Positions 1 to 9,060 are shown, numbered from the stretch's first letter. The stretch: DNA of 64,000 nt from Collinsella sp. An307 (GCF_002161805.1 NZ_NFIP01000002.1:62001-126000); one strand, 5' to 3'. The notes: a model not told the origin generated them from the letters alone. Made by a program: numbers and translations.

Positions 1-78
1 GCAGCCGAGGGCGCAAACGAGCTCCCGCATGAGGATGGCGCGGTATGCTCGGTAGATGTTCTCGGTCTGCTTGCCCAT
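1..78 (-). CDS. N-terminal fragment of an unidentified protein (cut by window edge)
   Basis: An ATG on the minus strand at 78 has a strong ribosome site (GAGGAGGAC) just upstream and opens 26 codons running off the window: MGKQTENIYRAYRAIL..., helical and charged. Too little is visible to name a family. It lies divergent to the MFS gene at 411, so a regulator of that transporter is possible, but no helix-turn-helix can be seen in this fragment. Confidence 0.6.
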   Translation of the reverse strand, partial: MGKQTENIYRAYRAILMRELVCALGC

Positions 79-284
79 GGGTCCTCCTCGGTGTGCCGTC
101 GCCGGTATCTTGGCCTAGTCCGCGAAAGAGTATCCCATATCGTTGCGGTTCGGGGCAAAGGCACTCGGGTGGAAGGGCTTGGGGCTAGGGCTCAAGGGCT
201 CGGAACAAGGATCCGGAGCCCTGCTCGCAAGGGGAAGAAGCGTTTCATAAGAGGGCGAGGGTCCTGCAGTCGCTCGGTCTTTTA

Positions 285-303
285 TCAACTTGTTCTGACA
301 AGT
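285..303. promoter_or_regulatory. Operator-like dyad upstream of the MFS gene
   Basis: ACTTGT-TCTG-ACAAGT (288-303) is a perfect inverted repeat. The nine bases TCAACTTGT at 285-293 recur in inverted orientation as ACAAGTTGA at 384-392, on the transcription start of the MFS gene. Two matching sites flanking a promoter suggest a repressor, perhaps the product of the divergent gene at 78. The regulator is not identified. Confidence 0.4.
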
Positions 304-375
304 TTGCGAATTGCTTGAATATACGTACTGATAGGTTCACTATGCTGCGACGGGGCGGAAGTAACCGACCCGCTC

Positions 376-392
376 TGCTATAGACAAGTTGA
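376..392 (+). promoter_or_regulatory. Extended -10 promoter overlapped by operator half-site
   Basis: TGCTATAGA at 376-384 fits an extended -10 element (TGnTATAnT-like). It is directly overlapped by ACAAGTTGA (384-392), the inverted copy of the upstream dyad. The start codon of the MFS gene follows at 411. A repressor bound here would block initiation. Confidence 0.45.
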
Positions 393-410
393 TTATGCCG
401 AGGGGACGGT

Positions 411-1628
411 ATGCAATCGCTTCAGCTGCGCTACGGCGCCCTGCAGTTTTTCTACTACATAGCTACCTGCGCCGCATGTGCGTTCGTGACGGTGGTGTTG
501 CAGTATCGAGGACTCGATAACACGCAGGTCGGCATCGTGACGGCATCGGCGTGCGTCCTCTCTGTTCTCGCTGGCCCGGTGCTCTCGCGCGTGGCGGCGC
601 GCTTCTCGCTTGCCCAGGTCGCCCGGCTTTTTGATGTCGAGTTCATCGCGCTGGAGGTGCTCTTTGCGGCGATCATCGTGGTGCCGCTTCCCATTCCTGC
701 GGTTATGATCGCCTACATTCTGCTCTACGGCGCGATCATGATCTCATCACCTCTTACCTCGCAGATCGCGATTGACTACCTGCGTGCCGGCAAGCCCATC
801 AACTTTGGTCTCGCACGCGGCATGGGTTCGGTAAGTTACGCGATATGCGCTGCCCTGGCAGGGCAAGGGGTAAACGTGCTGGGGCCTGCGGTGCTCCTTC
901 CGGTGTTTGTCATCTCTGCTGCGGCATTTCTTATATCTATGCATGCCCTGCCGCCTATCGCTCCCCGCGAGGCGGAAGGCACGCCGCCGACCGCCCCGTC
1001 TGCGCCGGCACGCGGTAGGGGAGTGGCCGCCTTCGTTGCGCGCTACCGGCTCCTCATGCTCATCCTCGTGGGCTTTGGCTTTGCCTATTCGGCGAGCTCA
1101 TGCCTGTCGACCTACCTCATTAACATCGTCACCTCGCTCGGTGGCGACGTGTCGCTCTACGGTATCGGCATCTTCTTGAATGCCATGAGCGAGCTGCCGT
1201 TCATGGCGCTTGTCCCGCGCCTGCGTCGGCGTTTTGGCACGGGTGCGCTGCTTATGGTTGCGGCCGTGGCCTACCTTGCGCGGAACCTTTTGATTTCGTT
1301 CGCGCCGTCGTTGCCGGTGGTGTTTTTGGGCCTTGCCTTCCAGGGCCTCAGCTTCGGTACGCTCACCTCGCTTCTCACCTATTACGTGGGCGAGACCTGT
1401 GAGGAGGCCGATGGCATGCTCGGCCAGACCCTCATTGCGATTATGACCTCGGGCTTTGGCTCCATGGCGGGCAACTACCTGGGCGGCAGGCTGCAGGACA
1501 CGCTCGGTCTCGACGCCATGTTTGTCTACGCCGCCGCGTGCACGGTGATAGGCGTTGCGTTCCTCATAGCGGGCGGCGTGCTCGAGCGCCGGCGCGCATC
1601 GGTGGCTGCAGCGCGCCGTGCGGCCTAG
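411..1628 (+). CDS. MFS transporter (MFS_1-like)
   Basis: 405 residues with about twelve hydrophobic membrane helices and a basic central loop around residues 185-210, the usual two-halves layout of major facilitator proteins. The opening LQLRYGALQFFYYIATC resembles the MFS_1-like/nucleoside:H+ symporter branch, in which the N-terminal helix is preceded by a short LR.G...F motif. The ribosome site GAGGGGA precedes the ATG. The substrate cannot be told from sequence. The gene stands alone, convergent with the HAD hydrolase, and its promoter region carries operator-like dyads (285-303, 384-392). Confidence 0.85.
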   Translation: MQSLQLRYGALQFFYYIATCAACAFVTVVLQYRGLDNTQVGIVTASACVLSVLAGPVLSRVAARFSLAQVARLFDVEFIALEVLFAAIIVVPLPIPAVMIAYILLYGAIMISSPLTSQIAIDYLRAGKPINFGLARGMGSVSYAICAALAGQGVNVLGPAVLLPVFVISAAAFLISMHALPPIAPREAEGTPPTAPSAPARGRGVAAFVARYRLLMLILVGFGFAYSASSCLSTYLINIVTSLGGDVSLYGIGIFLNAMSELPFMALVPRLRRRFGTGALLMVAAVAYLARNLLISFAPSLPVVFLGLAFQGLSFGTLTSLLTYYVGETCEEADGMLGQTLIAIMTSGFGSMAGNYLGGRLQDTLGLDAMFVYAAACTVIGVAFLIAGGVLERRRASVAAARRAA

Positions 1629-1652
1629 GCTGCGCCCTCGAGCGGGCTCGCG

Positions 1653-2489
1653 CTAGGCGATGCCCTTGGCCGCGAGGATGGCGTCGATGAGGACGGCGAC
1701 GCCGCGGTCGTTGTTGCTCGGCAGCTCAAAGTCGGCGTGCGCGCGCATGTCGGGCGTGGCGTTGGCAACGATAAAGCTGTGACCCGCGGCATCGAGCATC
1801 TCGGTGTCGTTGTAGGTGTCGCCCACCGAGGCGGTCTGCGCAAGGTCGACGCCCAGAAGCTCGCAGAGGTGCGCGAGCCCCGCGCCCTTGTTGACACCGG
1901 GATTCATGAAATCGATCCACTCCACACCCGCGCACGCCACGCATAGGCGCTCGCCAAAGGCGGGCGAGAACACCTCGTCAAAGAGGCGCTTGCTCTCGTT
2001 GGTGGGGACGTAGATGGTGAACTTGTTGGCCTCGACATCGACCGTGCCGAGATCATCGACGTAGACGATGTCGTGGTAGTAGACCGAGAGTGCGTCGTGG
2101 TGGGGCTTGCCAAAGGTGGGGACGAAGGCGCGGTTAAAGGCGCAGAGCACAGGCACGCCCGCCTTGTGGTCGATGGTTGCGCGCGCAAGCTCGTGGTAGA
2201 GGTCGGGTGCGATGAGGCTCTTGTAGATGAGCTCGCCGCGGTAGGTGATGGCGGCGCCGTTGTCGGCGATAAAGGCCATGTCGCGGGCGTGCTCAGAGAA
2301 CATCTCCACAAGCGTGGGTCCGGGACGCCCGCTCGCGGGACAGAAGACAACGCCTGCGCGCGCGAGGGCGTCGATGCGCTCTGCCATGTGCGGCGGCTGC
2401 GTCTTATCGTCCGCAAGAAGCGTGCGGTCCATGTCGCACGCGATGAGGCGGATGGAGGCGAGGTCGGTGTCCTGCGTGTAGGGAAGCAT
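1653..2489 (-). CDS. Cof-type HAD-superfamily phosphatase
   Basis: 278 residues. The start MLPYTQDTD was chosen because CCAAGGAGAAACCG precedes it; the open frame continues upstream without a ribosome site. Motif I is DMDRTLLADD (nucleophile Asp in ACDMDRT), motif II lies in CPASGRPG, and motif IV is VGDTYNDTEML near the C-terminus. The long C2-type cap is typical of Cof/YidA sugar-phosphate phosphatases of 260-290 residues. The second position of DxDxT is Met and the fourth Arg, which is within family tolerance. It is probably a cytosolic phosphatase of uncertain substrate. Confidence 0.85.
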   Translation of the reverse strand: MLPYTQDTDLASIRLIACDMDRTLLADDKTQPPHMAERIDALARAGVVFCPASGRPGPTLVEMFSEHARDMAFIADNGAAITYRGELIYKSLIAPDLYHELARATIDHKAGVPVLCAFNRAFVPTFGKPHHDALSVYYHDIVYVDDLGTVDVEANKFTIYVPTNESKRLFDEVFSPAFGERLCVACAGVEWIDFMNPGVNKGAGLAHLCELLGVDLAQTASVGDTYNDTEMLDAAGHSFIVANATPDMRAHADFELPSNNDRGVAVLIDAILAAKGIA

Positions 2490-2695
2490 GCGGTTTCTCC
2501 TTGGTGGGTTTGGTCCTTTCGAGATTGTAACGCGTGCCCGCCCACGGAGGCACGCCTGTGTCCGCACCCCAACGCAAAGGCGTGCGTTTTCGTTTGGGGA
2601 GCGCCTTGCATAGGCCTCGTTCCGTTTATCTTCCGGAAATAAAACCGCCTGCTTTGTGCCCGATTGGAGAAACTCGCGAACTTTGCGAGGTAATC

Positions 2696-2752
2696 GTGTA
2701 ATATACACACAAGCGTTATGTATATCCTCAAATATGCAAATTCGCGTATATT
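2696..2752 (+). promoter_or_regulatory. argG upstream AT-rich dyads (possible ArgR site)
   Basis: Two AT-rich dyads sit in otherwise GC-rich DNA before argG: GTGTA-ATA-TACAC (2696-2708, perfect arms) and an imperfect one at 2731-2752 with outer arms AATAT/ATATT. ArgR boxes are AT-rich imperfect palindromes of about 18 bp, often in tandem, upstream of arginine genes, so regulation by ArgR is plausible. TAATAT at 2699-2704 may be the -10. Confidence 0.4.
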
Positions 2753-2774
2753 ACTACGAGCACAGGAGGGCGCT

Positions 2775-3992
2775 ATGGAGAAGGAGAAAGTCGTTCTTGC
2801 ATATTCCGGCGGTCTTGATACGTCGGTGTGCATCAAGTGGCTGCAGGTTGAGAAGAATCTCGACGTCATTGCCATCTGCGGCAACGTCGGCCAGGACGAG
2901 AAGGACCTCGAGTGGATCCGTCAGAAGGCGCTCGACATGGGCGCGATTGCGAGCGAGGCCGTGGACATGCGTGCCGAGTACGCGCGCGACTTCCTCTCCA
3001 AGGCGGTCTGGGCAAACGGCAAGTACGAGGGCATCTACCCGCTGCTCTCGGCGCTCTCGCGTCCGCTCATCTCCAAGCACCTCGTGGACCTCGCCCATAA
3101 ATACGGCGCCAAGTACGTGGCGCACGGTTGCACGGGCAAGGGCAACGACCAGGTGCGTTTTGAGACCTCCATCCGCGCGCTCGACCCCGATCTCACCATC
3201 ATCGCGCCGGTGCGCGAGTGGGACCTGACCTCTCGCGAGTCCGAGATGGAGTGGGCTGCCGCGCACGACGTGCCTGTGCCCACCACCAAGAAGAAGCCCT
3301 ACTCCATCGACGACAACCTGTGGGGTCGCGCCATCGAGTGCGGCGTGCTCGAGGACACCTGGAACACCCCGCCCGATGACATCTGGACGATGACCGCGGC
3401 TCCCGAGGACTGCCCGGCCGAGCCCGAGACCGTCATCATCGGCTTTACAGGAGGCGTGCCCACGAGCATCAACGGTGAGGAGATGGAGCTTCTCGACCTC
3501 ATCATCAAGGCGAACGAGATTGCCGGCCGCAACGGTTACGGCCGCCTCGATATGATTGAGGACCGCGTTGTGGGCATCAAGAGCCGCGAGTGCTACGAGT
3601 GCCCGGGCGCGCTTTTGCTCATCGAGGCGCACAAGACGCTCGAGACGCTCTGCCTTGACTACGAGACTCTGAAGGAGAAGGCGAAGCTCGACGTGGAGTG
3701 GGCGAGCGCGGTCTACCGCGGTCTCTGGTACTCGCAGAACCGTCACGCCATCGACGCGTACAACGCCTACACGCAGAAGTACGTCACCGGCGAGGTGCGC
3801 TTCAAGCTCTGCCGCGGCGGCATCTTTATGGACGGTGTGCGCAGCGACTACAGCCTCTACTCCAAGCCGCTCGCAACCTACGACGAGGGCGATATCTTCC
3901 CGCACGAGGCGGCGCCCGGCTTTATCGAGCTTCACAGCCTGCAGTCGCGCACCTGGTCGCGGATGCAGGGCCCGGGCTCGGGTCTCGCGTAA
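2775..3992 (+). CDS. argG: Argininosuccinate synthase
   Basis: 405 residues, normal for the family. It joins citrulline and aspartate using ATP in the penultimate step of arginine synthesis. The N-type ATP pyrophosphatase loop AYSGGLDTSV lies at residues 8-17, followed by the conserved CxxGNVGQ, EGIYPLLSALSRPL and GKGNDQVRFE blocks and by KSRECYECPGA. The ATG at 2775 follows CAGGAGGGCGCT; an earlier in-frame ATG at 2718 lacks a ribosome site. argH follows in the same direction after a hairpin, so the two may be separately expressed. AT-rich dyads upstream suggest arginine control. Confidence 0.97.
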   Translation: MEKEKVVLAYSGGLDTSVCIKWLQVEKNLDVIAICGNVGQDEKDLEWIRQKALDMGAIASEAVDMRAEYARDFLSKAVWANGKYEGIYPLLSALSRPLISKHLVDLAHKYGAKYVAHGCTGKGNDQVRFETSIRALDPDLTIIAPVREWDLTSRESEMEWAAAHDVPVPTTKKKPYSIDDNLWGRAIECGVLEDTWNTPPDDIWTMTAAPEDCPAEPETVIIGFTGGVPTSINGEEMELLDLIIKANEIAGRNGYGRLDMIEDRVVGIKSRECYECPGALLLIEAHKTLETLCLDYETLKEKAKLDVEWASAVYRGLWYSQNRHAIDAYNAYTQKYVTGEVRFKLCRGGIFMDGVRSDYSLYSKPLATYDEGDIFPHEAAPGFIELHSLQSRTWSRMQGPGSGLA

Positions 3993-4036
3993 GGGGTCGA
4001 CGGAGCCGTTCGGCACCGGTTGCATCACGAGATACG

Positions 4037-4068
4037 CGCGCCGTCGCCTCAATGCGGCGGCGCGTTTG
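4037..4068 (+). terminator. Terminator-like hairpin after argG
   Basis: CGCGCCGTCGC (4037-4047), loop CTCAAT, GCGGCGGCGCG (4054-4064): an 11-bp stem with one G-U pair, followed by TTTGT. It lies between argG and argH. The U-run is short, so partial read-through into argH is likely. Confidence 0.5.
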
Positions 4069-4204
4069 TATACTTGAACATCGACTTGTTTCCGGTTGCG
4101 CGTGATGCGGACAAGCCGCAGCGCGCGGGAGCGGACGAAGCGGGCGAGTATGACGACGCCGGTAGGGACTGGCCGGTGCAAACGGGAACCATGGGAGGTT
4201 TGAC

Positions 4205-5629
4205 ATGGCGCTTTGGGGCGGAAGGTTTGAGGAGAACGTAGCGGAGGCGACACAGGAGTTTGGTGCATCGCTGCCGGTGGACCGCGCGCTCTACCGCCAG
4301 GATATTGCGGGGAGCATCGCGCATGCGACCATGCTCGCCCAGCAGGGGATCATCACGTCCGATGATGCTGCCGCCATCGAGCGCGGCCTGCGCGACATCG
4401 AGCACGACATCGATGCGGGGAACTTCACCTTCGATATCAACGACGAGGACATCCATATGTCGATCGAGGCTGAGCTCACGCGCCGCATCGGCGGGGCGGG
4501 CGCGCGCCTGCACACCGGTCGCAGCAGGAATGACCAGGTGGCGACCGACACGCGCCTTGCCGCCAAGGCGCTCGCCAAAGAGCTCATGGAGGCAAACCTC
4601 GCACTCAGGAAAACGCTGGTAGAGGCCGCGCACAACGCCGGCGACACCGTCCTGCCCGGCATGACACATCTCCAGCACGCCCAGCCCGTGCTCTTTGCGC
4701 ACCACCTGCTCGCCTACGCCTGGATGTTCGCGCGCGACTTCGGCAGGCTCGAGGCCGCCTTCGACGCGGCGGACGCCTCGCCGCTCGGCGCCGCGGCGCT
4801 TGCGGGTACGAGCTATCCGCTCGATCGCGAGGCGACCGCCTGGACACTTGGGTTCTCGCGCGTGATCGAGAACTCGATGGACGCTGTCTCTGACCGCGAT
4901 TTCTTACTCGATCTTGAGTACGCCTGCAGCGTCATGGCGGTGCATCTCTCACGCCTCTCTGAGGAGATCGTGCTGTGGTCGAGCCAGGAGTTTGGCTTCA
5001 TCACCCTCTCGGACGCCTTCTCAACGGGCTCGTCGATCATGCCCCAGAAGAAGAACCCGGACTTTGCCGAGCTCATCCGCGGCAAGACCGGGCGCGTGGT
5101 GGGCGACTTGGTCCAGCTGCTCGTTACCGTGAAGGGCCTGCCGCTCGCGTACAACAAGGACCTTCAGGAGGACAAGGAGGGCGCGCTCGACGCCGCCCAC
5201 ACGCTCATCTCCTGCCTGAACGTCATGAAGGGGATGGTGGGAACCTGGACGGTCAACGCCGACAGGATGCGCCAGGTCATGGCGCGCGGCCATCTGGCGG
5301 CGACCGACGTGGCGGATTACCTCGCCAAGCGCGGCATGCCGTTCCGCGAGGCACACGCGGTGGTGGGACATCTGGTGCTTGAGGCCGAGCATCGCGGCGT
5401 CGACATCTCCGAGCTGCCCTTTGAGGTGTTCCGCCAAGCGAGCGACCTGATTGACAGCGACATCACCGACGCGCTCGACATCGACGCCGTGGTGGCGGCG
5501 CGCACGACGCGCGGCGGTACGGCGCCCTCTGCGGTCGAGGTCCAGTTCGCGCGGGTGGAGGAGGGGCTTGTCAACGATGAGGCCGCCCTGGCCGAGCTCA
5601 CCCCCGTCGTGGAGATGGGCACGCTCTAG
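4205..5629 (+). CDS. argH: Argininosuccinate lyase
   Basis: 474 residues. It cleaves argininosuccinate to arginine and fumarate and belongs to the fumarase/aspartase superfamily. MALWGGRF at the start, HTGRSRNDQVATD, the TH-containing PGMTHLQHAQPV, and the signature GSSIMPQKKNPDFAEL (catalytic Ser in the flexible loop) are all present. Ribosome site GGGAGG precedes the ATG by six bases. Together with argG upstream it converts citrulline to arginine; the earlier pathway genes are not in this window. Confidence 0.97.
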   Translation: MALWGGRFEENVAEATQEFGASLPVDRALYRQDIAGSIAHATMLAQQGIITSDDAAAIERGLRDIEHDIDAGNFTFDINDEDIHMSIEAELTRRIGGAGARLHTGRSRNDQVATDTRLAAKALAKELMEANLALRKTLVEAAHNAGDTVLPGMTHLQHAQPVLFAHHLLAYAWMFARDFGRLEAAFDAADASPLGAAALAGTSYPLDREATAWTLGFSRVIENSMDAVSDRDFLLDLEYACSVMAVHLSRLSEEIVLWSSQEFGFITLSDAFSTGSSIMPQKKNPDFAELIRGKTGRVVGDLVQLLVTVKGLPLAYNKDLQEDKEGALDAAHTLISCLNVMKGMVGTWTVNADRMRQVMARGHLAATDVADYLAKRGMPFREAHAVVGHLVLEAEHRGVDISELPFEVFRQASDLIDSDITDALDIDAVVAARTTRGGTAPSAVEVQFARVEEGLVNDEAALAELTPVVEMGTL

Positions 5630-5760
5630 GGGCTCCTTGAGCTCTTAGGCTCATTACAGGTGACATCAGGGCATAGGCGCTCCGCAGGCGTTATGCCATA
5701 CTGGATTAAGGACATGAACGGGCGCCGCCCGCAGCGGCTGCCCCGGCGAAAGGAGCTCCC

Positions 5761-6177
5761 GTGGCCGAGATTGAGAAGACCTACATCATGATCAAGCCCG
5801 ATGCCGTGCGCGACCGCAAGATCGGCGAGATCATCACGCGCATCGAGCGCACCGGCCTTGTCATTGAGCGGCTCGATATGGCCACGCTCGACGCCGACGT
5901 GGTGCGTGAACACTATGCGCACCTCGCCGACAAGCCGTTCTTTGGCGACCTCGTCGCGTTCATGACGAGCGGACCGGTGGTGAAGATGGTCGTCTCCGGC
6001 CTCGGGGCCATTGGCAAGATGCGCACCATCATGGGTGCGACCAACCCGCTCGACGCCGCCCCCGGCACCATTCGTGGCGACTTTGCCACCGACGTGAACT
6101 CCAACGTCATCCACGGCTCCGACGGTCCCGAGACGGCGGCTATTGAGATCGAGCGCTTCTTTGGCAAGGATGCGTAA
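5761..6177 (+). CDS. ndk: Nucleoside diphosphate kinase
   Basis: 138 residues, standard length. It transfers the gamma-phosphate between nucleoside triphosphates and diphosphates through a phosphohistidine. The motif NVIHGSDGPETAAIEI carries the catalytic His; TYIMIKPDAV at the start and MGATNPLDAAPGTIRGDFA are conserved. It starts with GTG at 5761 behind AAAGGAG. Its last eight bases overlap the start of the next gene, a translational GTPase, suggesting translational coupling. Confidence 0.96.
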   Translation: MAEIEKTYIMIKPDAVRDRKIGEIITRIERTGLVIERLDMATLDADVVREHYAHLADKPFFGDLVAFMTSGPVVKMVVSGLGAIGKMRTIMGATNPLDAAPGTIRGDFATDVNSNVIHGSDGPETAAIEIERFFGKDA

Positions 6178-8218
6178 CGAAGCGCAGGCTCGCAGCGCAA
6201 TCAACGCGGTGGTGGGCCTCGTTGCCCATGTAGACGCCGGCAAGACGACGCTTGCCGAGGCGATGCTCTACCATGCGGGCGCCATCCGGCGGCAGGGCAG
6301 GGTCGACCACGGAGACGCCCACCTCGATACCGACGCGATGGAGCGCGCCCGGGGCATCACCATCTTCTCCAAGCAGACGGCGCTCGACCATGCGGGCGCC
6401 CATCTCATGCTGCTCGACACGCCCGGGCACGTTGATTTTTCTGCAGAGGCGGAGCGGACGTTTCAGGCGCTCGACTACGCCATCATGGTCGTGGGGGCAA
6501 ATGACGGTGTGCAGGGTCACACCGAGACCCTCTGGGAGCTTCTCGAGCGCTACGGCGTGCCCGCCTTTGTGTTCGTGAACAAAATGGATTTGGTTGACGA
6601 GGAGCCTGCTGCGGTGCTTAAGCGCCTGCGCGAGAGGCTCTCGGCTGCGTTGGTGGACGGTGCTGCGCTCGCGCGCGCGGTACGCGGCGGTGCGGCGAAC
6701 GGCGATGCGACGGCGCTTGAGGATGCGGCTGCACTCGATGAGGCGGCGCTCGACGAGTACCTCGACACCGGCGCGCTCGGCGCCTCCACGGTCCGTCGTC
6801 TTGTTGCGGAGCGCGCTGTCTTTCCCTGTTTCTTTGGTTCGGCGCTCAAGGGTGCGGGCATCGATGCGTTTCTGGACGGCGTCGCCAGCCTGGTGCGCGA
6901 GCGCCCGTGGCCGAGCGAGTTTGCCGCCCGCGTGTACCGCGTGAGCCGCAGCCCGCGCGGCGAGCGCCTCGCTTGGCTCAAGGTGACCGGCGGCGCGCTG
7001 CGCGCCAAGATGGTTCTTTCTGGCGTAGAGCGCGGCGAGCCCTGGCAGGAGAAGGTAGATCAGGTGCGCCGCTACGATGCGGACGCATTTGAGATTGTGC
7101 CCGAGGTGGCGGCCGGATGCGTCTGCGCGGTAACGGGCCTTACGCACGTCATGCCCGGCAGCGCCCTCGGGGCCGAGGCGGAAGGGGAGGCCCCGGCGCT
7201 CGTCCCCGTCGTCTCCTATCAGGTTCTGCCGGGTGAGGAGGACGTCACCGCGGTGGTGCGGGCGCTTCGCGAGCTTGCGGACGAGGACCCGCTTCTGGCG
7301 GTGAGATGGCACGAGCAGCTCCAAGAGGTGCACGTTCAGCTTATGGGGACGGTTCAGCAGGAGGTTGTGCAGGAGACGCTCCGCGAGCGCTTTGGCCTTT
7401 CTGTCACCTTTGGCGAGGGCGGCATTCTCTATCGGGAAACGGTGACCGCACCGGTGCGGGGCGTTGGCCACTTTGAGCCGTTGCGCCACTACGCCGAGGT
7501 GCAGCTCCTCATCGAGCCCGGGCCGCGCGGGTCGGGCGTGGTGGCGGGGTCGCGGGCGGCCGAGGACGACCTCGACCGTAACTGGCAGCGCCTCATCCTG
7601 ACCCATGTGCTCGAGCGCGATCACGCCGGCGTGCTTACCGGCGCGCCGCTTACCGATGTGCGCATAACGCTTTTGGCGGGACGCGCCCATCTAAAGCACA
7701 CCGAGGGCGGCGACTTTCGCCAAGCGACCTACCGCGCCATCCGTCAGGCGCTTATGGAGGCGCGCGCTGCGGGTGCGTGCGAGCTCCTCGAGCCCTGGTA
7801 CCGCTTTAGGCTGAGCATCCCCGCGGATAACGTGGGGCGCGCCCTCGCGGACGTGCAGCGCATGGCGGCGGAGTTCGATCCGCCCGAGCTCGCGGGCGAG
7901 CGAGCACGGATTTGCGGGTACGCTCCGGTTTCTAAGATGCGCTCCTATGCCCTCGAGGTGAGCGCCTATACAGGGGGCCACGGGCGCCTGGCACTTGAGT
8001 TTGCGGGCTACCGGCCGTGTCACGATGCGGACGAGGTCATTGCGGAGACCGCCTACGATCCGGTCGCCGACCTTCCCAACACGCCGGACTCGGTCTTCTG
8101 CGCCCACGGGGCGGGCTACAACGTGGCGTGGGACGAGGTTCCCGCGCACGCACATACCGCGGCCGATGAGGCACGTCTGCGCCCTTGGCGCTCCGCTGAC
8201 GAGGTCTTTGCCCCATAG
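6170..8218 (+). CDS. Tet(M)/EF-G-like ribosome-associated GTPase
   Basis: 682 residues with the domain order of EF-G and Tet(M)/Tet(O). Intact GTPase motifs are AHVDAGKTT (G1), RGITI (G2), DTPGHVDF (G3) and NKMD (G4). Domains II-V follow, including a C-terminal TGGHGRLALEFAGYRPC stretch like the EF-G domain V. The ATG at 6170 overlaps ndk by eight bases with a weak ribosome site (GGCAAGG), so coupling is likely. It is more like Tet(M)-family proteins than housekeeping EF-G. Many gut bacteria carry such chromosomal relatives without proven tetracycline resistance, so resistance should not be assumed. Confidence 0.85.
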   Translation: MRNEAQARSAINAVVGLVAHVDAGKTTLAEAMLYHAGAIRRQGRVDHGDAHLDTDAMERARGITIFSKQTALDHAGAHLMLLDTPGHVDFSAEAERTFQALDYAIMVVGANDGVQGHTETLWELLERYGVPAFVFVNKMDLVDEEPAAVLKRLRERLSAALVDGAALARAVRGGAANGDATALEDAAALDEAALDEYLDTGALGASTVRRLVAERAVFPCFFGSALKGAGIDAFLDGVASLVRERPWPSEFAARVYRVSRSPRGERLAWLKVTGGALRAKMVLSGVERGEPWQEKVDQVRRYDADAFEIVPEVAAGCVCAVTGLTHVMPGSALGAEAEGEAPALVPVVSYQVLPGEEDVTAVVRALRELADEDPLLAVRWHEQLQEVHVQLMGTVQQEVVQETLRERFGLSVTFGEGGILYRETVTAPVRGVGHFEPLRHYAEVQLLIEPGPRGSGVVAGSRAAEDDLDRNWQRLILTHVLERDHAGVLTGAPLTDVRITLLAGRAHLKHTEGGDFRQATYRAIRQALMEARAAGACELLEPWYRFRLSIPADNVGRALADVQRMAAEFDPPELAGERARICGYAPVSKMRSYALEVSAYTGGHGRLALEFAGYRPCHDADEVIAETAYDPVADLPNTPDSVFCAHGAGYNVAWDEVPAHAHTAADEARLRPWRSADEVFAP

Positions 8219-8311
8219 GCCGTGGCGGCTCCGGCTTACGCGGGAAGCGCAGCGTCGACTATAGGCTCGCTTATTGCCCTGTAGCGCATGAGCATTCGGA
8301 CGCGTGGCGTC

Positions 8312-8989
8312 TTATGCTAGCCGTTTGCGTCGCACCTGTTTGAGCCAGTTGCGTTTGAAAGCTCCGATGCCGCCAAAGAACTTGTCGTAGGTGGCGCCGT
8401 CTTCCTTGGCAGCATACTTGACGGCCGCGAGCTCGATGGTGCAGAGGTAGTCCGCGACCTGCTCGAGCCGATAGTCGGTCATGGATGTGCGTCGCCGCTC
8501 AACCGCATGCTTAGAGAGCACAAAGCCGATGGACTGGTCGAGTGCCTGCTTCACGATGTCTTGTCCGTTGTCGTAGTAGACCTTAACGTCATCAAAAGAT
8601 TGGAAGAACGCCAGATGGTCAAACAGCAGGCTGGAGATATCACGCTTCATCCGCGCCGTGAGCTGCGCAAGATCGCTGCATTCTTGTCGGCGGTATACAA
8701 AGGTTCGATAGGAGAAGGGGAGATAGCGAACTAGGGCGCCAAAGCTGTTGAGTAGCTTTTTTCTGGCGGACAGCTCAAGCGATTCATAAGGGCCGTGACC
8801 ATTTAGCAGCGGTTCAGAATGAAAAGGAATATTGGGAAGATCAGCTATGCGGAGGCTATGCTCATACGTGGCGATATTCTCTCGTATCGAATCAGATTGA
8901 TTATGGAAAACAAGGGTCAGGAGATAATAGCGCGACGCTCCTTCGCGGTCGCCACTCTCGTCGACAAATATCGAAAGCTCGCGAGCCAT
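8312..8989 (-). CDS. DUF3800 domain protein
   Basis: 225 residues. The N-terminus ELSIFVDESGDREG is the hallmark DESG motif of DUF3800, a family with an RNase H-like acidic active site (Asp-Glu here) that is often found in phage-defence islands and mobile DNA. Further acidic residues (YYDNGQD, near residue 140) could complete a metal site. The ATG at 8989 follows a weak GGGGGCG ribosome site. An intrinsic terminator stands between its promoter and its start codon (9009-9035), so expression may be conditional. AT content is higher than in the neighbours, suggesting acquisition. Function unknown. Confidence 0.8.
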   Translation of the reverse strand: MARELSIFVDESGDREGASRYYLLTLVFHNQSDSIRENIATYEHSLRIADLPNIPFHSEPLLNGHGPYESLELSARKKLLNSFGALVRYLPFSYRTFVYRRQECSDLAQLTARMKRDISSLLFDHLAFFQSFDDVKVYYDNGQDIVKQALDQSIGFVLSKHAVERRRTSMTDYRLEQVADYLCTIELAAVKYAAKEDGATYDKFFGGIGAFKRNWLKQVRRKRLA

Positions 8990-9008
8990 AAGTCTGCGCC
9001 CCCTAAAC

Positions 9009-9035
9009 AAAAAATGCCGGGGGACTGCCCCCGGC
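9009..9035 (-). terminator. Intrinsic terminator in the DUF3800 leader
   Basis: Read on the minus strand: GCCGGGGG, loop CAGT, CCCCCGGC, then ATTTTTTG. The eight-pair GC stem and six-U tract are a textbook intrinsic terminator, ending only 20 bases before the DUF3800 ATG. No gene upstream on this strand needs it, so it probably controls DUF3800 itself. Confidence 0.75.
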
Positions 9036-9060
9036 GCTTGGAGGTAGCGCGCTGCGCCAC

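Larger units (their letters stand above)
79..410. other. Divergent intergenic region
   Basis: No convincing gene lies in these 332 bases. The stretch holds the ribosome site of the minus-strand gene at its left end, an operator-like dyad at 285-303 and the probable promoter of the MFS gene at 376-392. A 75-codon open frame here is arginine-rich and low-complexity and was not accepted. Confidence 0.6.

Noticed and set aside
2754-4268. Long open frame antisense to argG
   Set aside because: 504 codons with valine- and arginine-rich content on the opposite strand of argG; it is a high-GC shadow without a ribosome site.
6170-8218. Acquired tetracycline resistance gene
   Set aside because: Motifs resemble Tet(M), but base composition is native, it is embedded with ndk, and no mobile element adjoins; the resistance call would be unsupported.
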